A stretch of DNA of 64,000 bases, taken from the NCBI GenBank assembly GCA_023614405.1, contig CM042689.1, forward strand, positions 329,444,305-329,508,304. Reading direction: 5' to 3'. Positions 55,154 through 64,000 of the stretch are shown here, piece after piece. How positions within the stretch are numbered: position 1 is the stretch's first letter; each line of letters opens with the position of its first letter. The stretch comes from Avena insularis. Taxonomy: Eukaryota > Streptophyta > Magnoliopsida > Poales > Poaceae. The notes under the pieces were generated by a model that saw nothing but the letters and a program-made list of their open reading frames with translations, was not told where the DNA came from and searched no databases. The position numbers were made by a program, and so were the translations under genes.

Positions 55154-56518
55154 ATGGCACCAAAGTTTCCAAAACATACTTTGGTAAGGAAAGAGGAGAC
55201 TCTTGATGATTATCAAGGATCATTCACAGACCAACTTCGTCAACTTTTAAAGCTCTTTAGTTGTCCAACTAGAATTCTAGTGAACACTATCACTTACCTT
55301 GATGGCCGGATGTTATCCAAGGATCGTGTGAGTATCCAACTTCCAGAGAAGCTTGGATTATATCACGATCTACCTATAGGAGAAGGTAGGAGTCATTTAG
55401 CAGCATATCATGTTGCTGTTGTGGAGGAGATAGCTAATATCCGGGAGCAGAAAACCAAGGAGCTAGAAGGTAGCACATTTTCTGTGATACCTCATGATTC
55501 TATAGACTCGGAGCCTATACCGGATCATCTTACTTTGGTTAAGAAGCATCCTAAGTTAGTTTCCAAGTTTATGGATAAATATCAAACACTCGTTGCGTCT
55601 TTTTACAAGACACATCAGGTGATTGTCAAAGATAAAAATGACATGTTAGAGGATTTAACTGATCCAGAAAGGAGGAAGCAGTTAGCATTCCAGTTAGAGA
55701 AGGAAGCAAGTAGTAATGCAACACCTATCTTTAAGGATATACCTATAGATCCTAAATCTTTTATACCATATCCTTATTCACCAAGACCTGAACCTATACA
55801 TGATCCTACTATGGATATGAGGTATGCAGTACCACAGGGCTCAGAGGATGGTTCTGACTCAGAACTTCCTATTGAGAATTCGGATGGTTGGAGAATGGGA
55901 TCATATGATGGATCTCATGAACACCAGATGTCCACAGATGGTTTTGACAGAAATGTTGGACAATCTAGCTGGATGGGTGCAAGGATGAACCCTAATAATA
56001 GTACTCCCTCCAATCCATATTACTTGTCACTAAAATGGATGTATCTAGACATGTTTTAGTGCTAGATGCATCCATTTCAATGACAAGTAATATGGATCAG
56101 AGGGAGTAGTAGAAATACCATGTCAATAGATAATCAGGATGAAGAAGAAGATCCTGAGGAGAGAGTGTTTGAATCATCAATATCTTCTCAAAACCTAGGA
56201 AATATACATTATCCAGTGTTTAATTATCTTGCCCAAGAGAGCACCTGGGAAGCAGCAGGATCTGCGTATCCTATTGACAACTCAAGTAATGAAGCTCAGG
56301 TGATGCTGACTGGAGATAATATTGAATATGTTTTTGAAGACTTTTCAGCTAAGCTGGAGGGAGTCAATGCACTCAGGTTGAGTAATGACTCAAGTCCTGA
56401 CACTTCAGATACAGAGTATGTTCCTTTTGGAAGGCCATATGTTCCACAAACTATGCGACGAACAGCACGTCATCACGGTTGGACATCAGGCATGTATGAT
56501 GAGCGTAGTTACTACTAG
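55154..56518 (+). pseudogene. ORF0 of element G: extra ORF before gag, interrupted by a MITE
   Basis: ATG at 55154 follows a strong acceptor-like TTTTTTCTGATATACAG. The protein (MAPKFPKHTLVRKEETLDDY) has a globular N-terminal part of about 200 residues with FTDQLRQLLKLF and HLAAYHVAVVEEIANIR segments, then an acidic, Pro/Ser/Asp-rich half ending at 56516-56518 with ERSYY. A 103-bp Stowaway MITE plus its 2-bp TA duplication (105 bases, a multiple of three) lies at 56004-56108 and supplies a stop at 56057; the frame is open and in register on both sides. No known domain, zinc knuckle or membrane segment. The family is unknown to me. Confidence 0.6.
56004..56106. mobile_element. Stowaway-type MITE (Tc1/mariner group), 103 bp
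   Basis: The ends CTCCCTCCAATCC… and …GGATCAGAGGGAG are inverted repeats matching at 23 of the outer 25 bases; nearly the whole element is one hairpin. It is flanked by TA (56002-56003 and 56107-56108), the target-site duplication of Tc1/mariner elements. The CTCCCTC terminus is diagnostic of grass Stowaway MITEs. No coding capacity. Confidence 0.95.
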
Positions 56519-56774
56519 AAGGAGGCAATTAGTTAGTAGTATCAAGTACCATGTATTGTACTCCAAGTAATAAGGTAGTTTTGTGATTATACCTATATGG
56601 TATATTATGTAAGAAATTTGTATCATTATGATATATGTAAAATATGTGAAATGCATATTTGTATTTTCTTTGGATCTTCATTGTGTGACTAGTTACGTGC
56701 GTAAAGTCGAGCTTAGAACACATGTGCATGATGTAATTATGAGTATTCTCTTTATGTTGCAGGACTAGAGGGTC
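56519..56774 (+). other. Spacer between ORF0 and gag of G, with acceptor-like site
   Basis: AT-rich, non-coding. It ends in TTCTCTTTATGTTGCAG|G at 56762, a near-consensus plant 3' splice site, 12 bases before the gag ATG. Confidence 0.55.
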
Positions 56775-57950
56775 ATGGATACGGGTGTAGAAATGGAAAC
56801 TGAGCAGCAGCGGATGGAGCAAGAGGCCAAGGAGAAGGCTGATGCAGATGCAGCAAATCAAGAAGCATTATCACCACCACCACCAATGAGGCCGTTAATG
56901 GAGCAAAAATTTATGCAATGCATGCAAATGATGCAAGAGACCCAGAACAAGTTCATGGAAGAGCTGCTGGGACGAGCAAATCAGAGGGCACCTGAAGGTG
57001 GAGGAGTGAGTCTATCTGATTTCCAGAATGCAAAATCGTTACCTTTTGCATCAGCTCCTGAACCAATAGATGCAGAAGACTGGCTAGCGGATATTGAAAG
57101 GAAGCTGAAAACTGTAGGTTGCAATGATGAGGAGAAATTGAGGTATGCAACTCATCTACTGACTGGACCTGCAGCATCATGGTGGGAAAATCAGTTGGCC
57201 ATGCAACAACCAGGAAGGGAGTTTACCTGGGAAAAGTTCAAGCAGAGATTCCGTGAATATCATGTTCCGGAAAGTGTTATGGAGTTGAAGCGGAGAGAAT
57301 TTGAGGAGCTTCATCAAGGATACACTAGTATTATGAAGTACATCCGGGACTTTAGTCAACTATCTCGCTATGCTGAGGAGGATGTCAACACTGAAGAGAA
57401 GCGGAAATAAGTGTTTCCTGCGTGGATTAAATCCATTTGTGAAGATGCAGCTAAGGTTAGCCAATAAGCAAATTTATCAGCAATTACTGGATGCAGCCAT
57501 TACTTTTGAAGATGACTACAAGAATGTCCAAGAGGACCGGAGGAAGAGAGCCAAGAAGGAAACCAAGAGAATTCAGGCAAGAAAACCTAAACCCAACCTG
57601 GAGTTCAAACCTCAGAATAGGAATTATGGAAACAATAACAATAACAAGGGCAGTGGTGGAAATCAATCCAATCCGATAAGGAATGTTATTTGTAACAATT
57701 GTGGAATTCCAGGGCATTTCCAGAGGGAATGCAAAAAGCCTGTAGTGATCTGTTACGGTTGTGGTCAGAAGGGGCATATCAAGCTAGATTGTCCGAGCAA
57801 ACCACCTGGAGGTTGGCCTACCAAGGGAGGAGGACAATCCAGTGGAGGAAATGGACAGCCCAATAAAGGAGGAAATAATGGCAAGAACAACAATGGCAAG
57901 AGGAACCGACCTACCGGGAAACTGAACTGTGCAACCCTCGAGGAGGTGGA
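56775..57950 (+). pseudogene. gag: gag (element G), one frameshift
   Basis: ATG 56775 opens MDTGVEMETEQQRMEQEAKE. A Q/M-rich helical arm is followed by capsid core motifs SAPEPIDAEDWLADIERKL, AASWWENQL and FREYHVPESVMELKRREF. A frameshift near 57408 breaks the frame after NTEEKRK; the next frame continues with FLRGLNPFVKMQL, a basic linker and two CX2CX4HX4C zinc knuckles, CNNCGIPGHFQREC (57693-57734) and CYGCGQKGHIKLDC (57752-57793). A Gly/Asn/Lys-rich linker leads to protease. Two knuckles contrast with one in D. Confidence 0.88.
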
Positions 57951-58225
57951 TAATTCGGAGCATGTAGTGATAGGTACGCTCAATATCCTTACCAATCCCG
58001 GCAAAGTTCTATTTGATACTGGTGCAACTACTTCATTCATTTCTGAAGAATTTTGTGAAAAGTTTGGGATTAGAAGGGCAACGTTAGAAAGTCCTATGAC
58101 CATAGTTACGGCAGGAGGGAATGTGATTATACGCCACATAAAACAAGATCAGGTTATCTCGATCTATGGTTGTACATATTTGGCAGACCTTTATGTGATT
58201 CCTTTGAAGGGCATGCAGTAGTGCT
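57951..58225 (+). pseudogene. pol: Protease (element G)
   Basis: Same frame as the zinc knuckles. The catalytic motif KVLFDTGATTSFIS is at 58003-58044. The frame ends at TAG 58219-58221 through a frameshift; the VVLGMDWM signature resumes in the next frame at about 58218. Length and motif spacing are normal for a Ty3/gypsy retropepsin. Confidence 0.82.
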
Positions 58226-59834
58226 GGGAATGGACTGGATGATGGAACACGGAGCTCAGATAAATTGTGAGGAGAAAACTGTCTCAATTAAAACTCCAAG
58301 TGGAGCAAGGATAGTATACCAAGTAGATAAGCACAGTCATATCATGGTGGATCTGCAGTTGAACTCAATGAAAGAGGTCAAATTGGAAGAGATTCCTATA
58401 GTTAATGAATTCCAAGATGTTTTTCCAGCAGAGCTACCGGGGATGCCACCAGACCGGGAGATAGAGTTTACTATTGACCTAATTGCTGGTACAACACCAA
58501 TATCTCAAGCACCATATAAGATGGGGCCCAAAGAGTTGAAAGAATTCAAAGAGCAAATTGATGAGTTTGCCAGAAAAGGATTTATTCAGGAAAGTGTATC
58601 TCCATGGGGAACACCAGTAATCTTTGTGGATAAAAGAGATGGTGGAAGACGGATGTGTGGAGATTATAGAAATATGAACAACGTGACTATCAAGAATAAG
58701 TATCCTCTACCAAGAATTCACGATTTGTTTGATCAAGTGAAAGGAGCTGGAGTATTTTCAAAGATCGATTTAAGATCTGGCTACCATCAAATAAAAATCA
58801 AACCGGAAGATGTTCCAAAAATAGCATTTGTCTCAAGATATAGACACCATGAGTATCTGGTAGTACCATTTGGTTTGACCAATGCACCGGCAATATTCAT
58901 GAATCTGATGAATAAGATCTTCATGCCATATTTGGACAAGTTCGTCATAGTCTTTATTGATGATATTCTGATATACTCCAAGGATAAGGAAGAGAATGCT
59001 GATCATTTAAGAATAGCATCACTGACTCTAAGGGAACACAAACTTTATGCTAAGTTCAGTAAGTGTGAATTCTGGCTAGATGAGTAGAATTCCTTGGTCA
59101 TGTGATCAGTAAAGATGGAATTGCTGTGAATCCATCTAAAGTTCAGTCAGTACTAGAGTGGACTGCACCGACCAATGTGAAGAAAATTCGAGGTTTCTTA
59201 GGAATGGCTGGTTATTATCGGAGATTCATTGAAGGTTTCTCCAAAATAGCCGGACCAATGACCAAATTATTAAGAAAGAATACACCACTCAAGTGGGATG
59301 AGAAATGTGAAGCAAGTTTTCAAGAGTTGAAGACTAGATTAACCACAGCTCCAATCTTAGCAGTTCCTGAAACAGGGAAGGACTTCACAGTATACTGTGA
59401 TGCATCTAAAGAAGGTTTGGGTTGTGTATTAATGCAAGATCGGAAAGTGATTGCTTATGGTTCAAGACAACTGAAACCACATGAAGTCAACTATCCAACT
59501 CATGGTAGAGTTAGCAGCAGTAGTTTTTGCGCTGAAAGGATGGAGGCATTTTCTTTATGGAGCCAGATGTGAGTTATACACTGACCATAAAAGTCTCAAA
59601 TATTTCTTCACTCAAAACAAATTGAATATGAGACAGAAGCGTTGGTTGGAACTAATCAAGGATTATGATTTAACAATCAACTACACCCCAGGGAAAGCAA
59701 ATTTTGTAGCAGATGCTTTAAGCAGAAAGAGTGCAGATATTCAGCCTAGAAATCGGGAGTTACCAAAAGAGTTACAAATGGACTTGGAAAGATTACAACT
59801 TCAATTTATTAGAACGAGGTTCTTGGAGGATTAG
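58226..59834 (+). pseudogene. pol: Reverse transcriptase and RNase H (element G), two frameshifts
   Basis: [78 protein letters not shown] and an intact catalytic [11 protein letters not shown] (about 58950-58985). A one-base loss near 59085 creates a stop after FWLDE. The next frame gives [23 protein letters not shown] and RNase [18 protein letters not shown] further frameshift near 59500 leads to [20 protein letters not shown] and ADALSRK. It ends at TAG 59832. Confidence 0.9.
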
Positions 59835-61371
59835 CTACAATTCAGGTAGTTGCAGAGCAGGACAGTGATCTTAAGCAAGAAATATTTGGACATCAAGCAG
59901 AAGATCCTTTTATTGCCGAGGAAATTCGGAGGATATCTCAAGGGAAAAAAATCAGTTTTTCGCCTTGGGGATTATGGGTCTTTATGGTTTCAAGACCGTC
60001 TTTGTGTTCCAGATGTGACAGAGATTACAGATGTCATACTAAGAGAAGCACATGATACTCCATATTCTATACATCCAGGGAGTACTAAGATGTATATGGA
60101 TTTGAAAGAACTATTCTGGTGGAATAACATGAAGCGGGATATTGCTAATTATGTATCCGAATGCCATACTTGTCAAAGGGTGAAGGCTGAACATCAAAGT
60201 CCAGCAGGACCATTACAACCCTTGGAATTTCTTGAATGGAAATGGGAGGAAATAGATATGGACTTCATCACAGGATTGCACATGACACCAAAAAGGAAGG
60301 ATATGATATGGGTAATTGTGGACAGACTCACTAAGAGTGCACATTTTATTCCGGTGAATCAAAAAGATAATGCTGAGAAGTTAGTTGAAGTATATGTCAA
60401 AGAGATAGTAAGTAAGCATGGAGTACCCAAAAAGATCGTAACTGATAGGGGATCAGTATTTACTTCAGCATTCTGGAAGCAATTGCATGAGGCACTTGGT
60501 TCAAAGTTAGATTTCATCACAGCATATCATCCTAAGACAGGAGGTCAAACTGAAAGAACAAATCAAATACTAGAAGACATGTTAAGAGCTTGTGCACTAG
60601 ACTTTGGAGGAACATGGGAAGATCATCTACCATTGGCAGAATTTTCTTATAATAATAGCTATGAAAGTAGTCTGAAGGCATCTCCATATCAGGTTCTGTA
60701 TGGAAGGAAGTGTAGATCACCAATATGTTGGTATGAGCCTAGAAGCAGCCAAAGAATTTGCGCCAGATTATATCAAGGAAAGACAAGATATCATTGATAA
60801 GATCAGGGATAGACTGAAAATAGCCCAAAGCAGGAAGAAAAGTTATGCGGATCAAAGTCGAAGATCATGGCATCCAGAAGTGGGAGATATAGTCTATTTA
60901 AAAGTAAGTCCAATGAAAGGGGTGAAAAGATTCGGAGTTAAAGGAAAATTGAGTCCAAGATACATCAGACCATTCATGATACTGAGTCAAAACAGAACTA
61001 TAACTTATGCTTTAGAGTTACCATCAAGATTGGCTCAAGTGCATAATGTTTTCCATGTGTCACAACTTCGTAAATGTTTGAAAGTTCCAGATGATGCAAT
61101 CACACACCAAGAGATAGAACTATAAGTAGACCTGACCTATATGGAAAAACCCTGTAAGATTCTGGAAGAAAACTGGAAAAGATTAAGGAATAGAGCAATC
61201 AAATATTGCAAGGTACAGTGGGAACATCACCCTGAAAGGGAAGCCACATGGGAGAAAGAAGAGGACTTAAGAAAAGCCTATCCAGAACTATTCAGGTACA
61301 TCTCCACAAACTTCGGGACGAAGTTTAATTTAAGGGGGGAAGTCTGTAACATCCCAGCATTTAGGAACTAA
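59835..61371 (+). pseudogene. pol: Integrase and chromodomain (element G); frame runs into the 3' LTR
   Basis: After a stop at 59847-59849, the zinc-binding region (HPGSTKMYMDLKELFWWNNM, CHTCQ) and the core (WEEIDMDFITGL; VTDRGSVFTSAFW; YHPKTGGQTERTNQ; YNNSYESSLKASPYQVLY) are open to a frameshift near 60750. The C-terminal part (YLKVSPMKGVKRFG; NVFHVSQLRK) has an in-frame TAA at 61123. The chromodomain-like end (IKYCKVQWEHHPEREATWE) continues without a stop through the PPT, and its first stop, TAA 61369-61371, is inside the LTR. Confidence 0.88.
61325..61344 (+). other. Polypurine tract of element G
   Basis: The AAGGGGGGAAGTC core abuts the 3' LTR start TGTAACATCCC at 61345. Confidence 0.88.
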
Positions 61372-64000
61372 CAAAGGGTAGATTTAGGAATTTGGTATGT
61401 TGCATGCATTCATTTGTAAAAATGTGGGTAAAATTTTCGCCAAATAAAAACCTTAAGTGATCAATGTTTCTTTCATACTTTGAGATTAGGTTTACTCTTA
61501 AAGGATGATTGTTATAAACTTTGATATGATCTTTGAGGAATTATGTGTTTGAAAATTGAATTTGAATTTTAAACTTGAGAGTTTGAATTATAGTTCAAAT
61601 GAATTAGGAATAAGTTTGAATCTTAATTTAATTAAGAGTTAACTATTACAACTTAAATTCTATCCAAAGAAAAACAATAAAGAATATGAACACTTATTTC
61701 ATATTATTAATATATAAACAAGTTACAAAAATGTAACTTAGTGAAATCATTTCCAAACTTCACAATAATAAAGGAATAAAGAATAAGAATATTTATTTAT
61801 TGAAAATTATATAATCTTTATTACAAAGGAATAAAATGAAGATTACAAAATAATAAAATGAAAAATTACAAAAAATATGAAGAAGATTACATTGGACTAT
61901 TCTATAACTAAACCTAAACTAAAATCTTCACTTTAAATCTGTACGTGCAAAACAAACACAAAATAAATAGAAAAATAAAAGGTTAGTGTTAGAATTGATT
62001 TTCTCTCAGACATGTCAGTGAGGTGCACTGAACAAGTTCATCATTGAGAAAATTATAAAAAGCGCGAGTTTCACCAATATGAAAGAATTTATCTTTCATA
62101 AATTTTAAGCCAGAAGTCAAATGACAGCCAAGAGGGGCAAGTTCACCAGCCATGTAAAAGTAATATGATCAAAGTAACTTTCAAAGTCCAAAGCATATCC
62201 ACAAGTGCAAAGCAAGCACACAGGCAGGACACACACCAACATGCATGTGGTGTGCTATCAGCTTCACAGCACAGCTCCAAAACCACAAAACCACCAGCAC
62301 AGCTGTGGAGAGGCACTAGTACATCTCTCCACTGCACACACACACAAGAACAAGCAGTCTAGACAGCAGCTAAACCAGGCACAACAGTCAGTAACAAAAC
62401 CAACCAAAGCTCAGATCTCATCACCAAGATGGTGACATAAGGAGGGGAATGGATCAGGTGGACAGCAAGATCAAGTCCAGGAGCTAGGAGGAGCAGGCTA
62501 GCTCAAGGTCAAGCTCAGGAGCTCAGCAAAACAAGATCAACATCACCACCTTACTCCACAATCATCAGATTTTGTGGTGAGTATCATAAAACCATCACAT
62601 CATCTAATCATAGTATCTAGACAAAAGCATGTGTTGTTTTATGAAACAATCTCTCAATAATCACCCAAGTGAGGTGAATCTATCCTAGAGATTTCAATTA
62701 TAAAGATCATAAATCAAACTAAGCCAAAAGCACCAATCTCTCATACCAGCCTCACAGAATTTGGTGTTAACATATGCAACTTAAATAATTCTTCATTTGT
62801 TCTTATCAGACCAGGGCACATCTCCTAGAGGGAGTAGCACCTCTAATCTTACAAGTTACAAACAAACTATTTGCTCAACTAACTAGGACTTAAAATCCTA
62901 GAGCCTCAGACCAACATCATAGGCAGGAGAGTAAGAGAAACTTTCATTTTATCTTGCCAGTATTAATCACAAGTATTGTCAGAGCTAAGCTCAGGAATAA
63001 GACTCAATCACTTGTGTGTCAGATTATAATGGTATCACAAGGACAAGTTCTAATGAGCTAATCCCAATCTTTACTTAGATTCCACAAATAAAAGGGACAA
63101 GCCAATAAATATCATCTTCCCGAAGCCAAATGCCAGGAATCAACATCAAATTCATCTATATATCCATAGAAATCATTAACATGTAATGATTATATTTAGT
63201 ATGTATATTCTCACACAAGCCCACCATTATAATTGCAGTAAGCAATTACTGAGAGAACTACTGTCAGTATAAGCATCCTGACAATGGAGAGTTCTCAGAT
63301 CAACAACAATTCCAATTAGGGATTCCATAGAAAACACTAAAATTGGATCATAGTAAATTACCACTGGAATAATTCTGATAAGCCACTAGCATCACCAAAG
63401 CCCACTACAAACAATGATCCACGGCAAACAATCATTCCTCATGCTCAAGGGTGATCACCACTAGATCTAAAGCCTCATGGGTATGATCAAAGGGGGGTTA
63501 TGAACCCTAATCAGAACAAGAACCCTAATTAGGAGATGAACCCTAATCAGAACATAGTCACTAGGCATGAGTAGCCACTAAATACACACAAAGAGGTTCT
63601 TGATGATAGGATGAACATGATCCATAGAGGTAACTTACCCGGAGTCCTCGCTGACGAATTGAAGAGGAAGCAGATTGGCCGACGAGACCGCGGCGGCACA
63701 GGGAGCACCCCAGAGGGCGCTGCAACCTGCACCAGCCACGGCGATGGCCACAACAGCACACGAACACAGCACACCACCATAGGAGGGACTGCGGCGGCGG
63801 CAACACTTTCCCCGAACCCTAGGGTTCGGGAATAGGGTGAACCTGGCCACGGGGAAGCCCCAGAGTCAAATCGAATTGGACCAGATGAACGATCATAGTC
63901 GCAAACCTCGCCCTGCACCACGGCAGCAGCTAGGGGAAGCCACAGCAGCGGCCATCGCCAGCGGCGGCACCCGAACCCCACGGGGTCGGGGGAGAGGAGA
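61345..64000 (+). repeat. 3' LTR of element G, first 2656 bases
   Basis: Aligns with 50197-52840 with scattered substitutions and small indels. The donor-like TTGTG|GTGAGTATC of the 5' LTR is present at about 62580. The GC-rich block begins at about 63640. The window ends inside the LTR. Confidence 0.93.

Larger units (their letters stand above)
50197..64000 (+). mobile_element. Element G: Ty3/gypsy chromovirus with long LTRs and an extra ORF, 3' end off the window
   Basis: 5' LTR 50197-54936, PBS, ORF0 (55154-56518), gag (56775), pol with protease, RT, RNase H, integrase and chromodomain, PPT, and the first 2656 bases of the 3' LTR (from 61345). The chromodomain-like end (VQWEHHPEREATWEKEEDL) and motif order indicate a chromovirus, probably Tekay/Del. 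It inserted in the 5' LTR of F. Later, a Stowaway MITE landed in ORF0. Confidence 0.93.

Noticed and set aside
63547..63981. 144-codon minus-strand frame in G's 3' LTR
   Set aside because: The corresponding region of the 5' LTR (52386-52963) does not keep the frame; GC-rich composition explains the length.
1..64000. Host protein-coding gene, tRNA, rRNA or CRISPR array
   Set aside because: None seen. tRNA-like matches are only the 12-base primer-binding sites; there are no evenly spaced short repeats.

Overview
The window is repetitive intergenic DNA from a large grass genome, most likely a Triticeae (wheat, barley, rye or Aegilops). The evidence is nested LTR retrotransposons: a copia LTR whose terminus matches the Angela/BARE/WIS group, an Athila-type element whose LTR start resembles Triticeae Sabrina/WHAM as I remember it, several long-LTR Ty3/gypsy elements, and a Stowaway MITE. 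I found no host gene, rRNA, tRNA or CRISPR array. Almost every coding region is a retrotransposon pseudogene with stops and frameshifts. All six elements whose 5' junction is visible have a tRNA-iMet primer-binding site (TGGTATCAGAGC) beside the 5' LTR. I label the elements A to H and S.

Layout. Positions 1-5806: C, a minus-strand gypsy element with a 4.55-kb 5' LTR and the start of gag, inserted in A. Positions 5807-23655: A, a minus-strand Angela-like copia (5' LTR 21934-23655). Its gag is split by B (6368-20282), a solo copia LTR, which is split in turn by D (7569-20186), a complete minus-strand gypsy chromovirus with TSD TGCCT. Positions 23656-31976: S, a plus-strand Athila/Sabrina-like element with gag-protease and a second ORF but no reverse transcriptase or integrase; A sits in its gag. 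Positions 31977-43421: H, an old unclassified minus-strand element carrying E (32520-42068), a complete plus-strand chromovirus with TSD AAGAC. Positions 43422-50196: F, a minus-strand copia with a fossil coding region; its 5' LTR is cut by G. Positions 50197-64000: G, a plus-strand chromovirus with 4.74-kb LTRs, an extra ORF before gag, and a Stowaway MITE in that ORF. Its 3' LTR runs off the window.

Relative order of insertion from the nesting: S before A; A before B and C; B before D; H before E; F before G; G before its MITE.

The most interesting signals are architectural. (1) The four gypsy LTRs (C, D, E, G) each hold a strong splice-donor-like site, then a 1.1-3.0-kb interval, then an acceptor-like site followed by a short peptide-coding tail ending in a stop, with the reading frame in the same (phase 1) register. 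In one E LTR the two blocks form a single open frame. (2) Acceptor-like sequences lie 0-15 nt before the gag or extra-ORF start codons of nearly every element. (3) D has two and G has one extra ORF between the PBS and gag, with a possible shared motif. These are sequence-level inferences that need transcript evidence.
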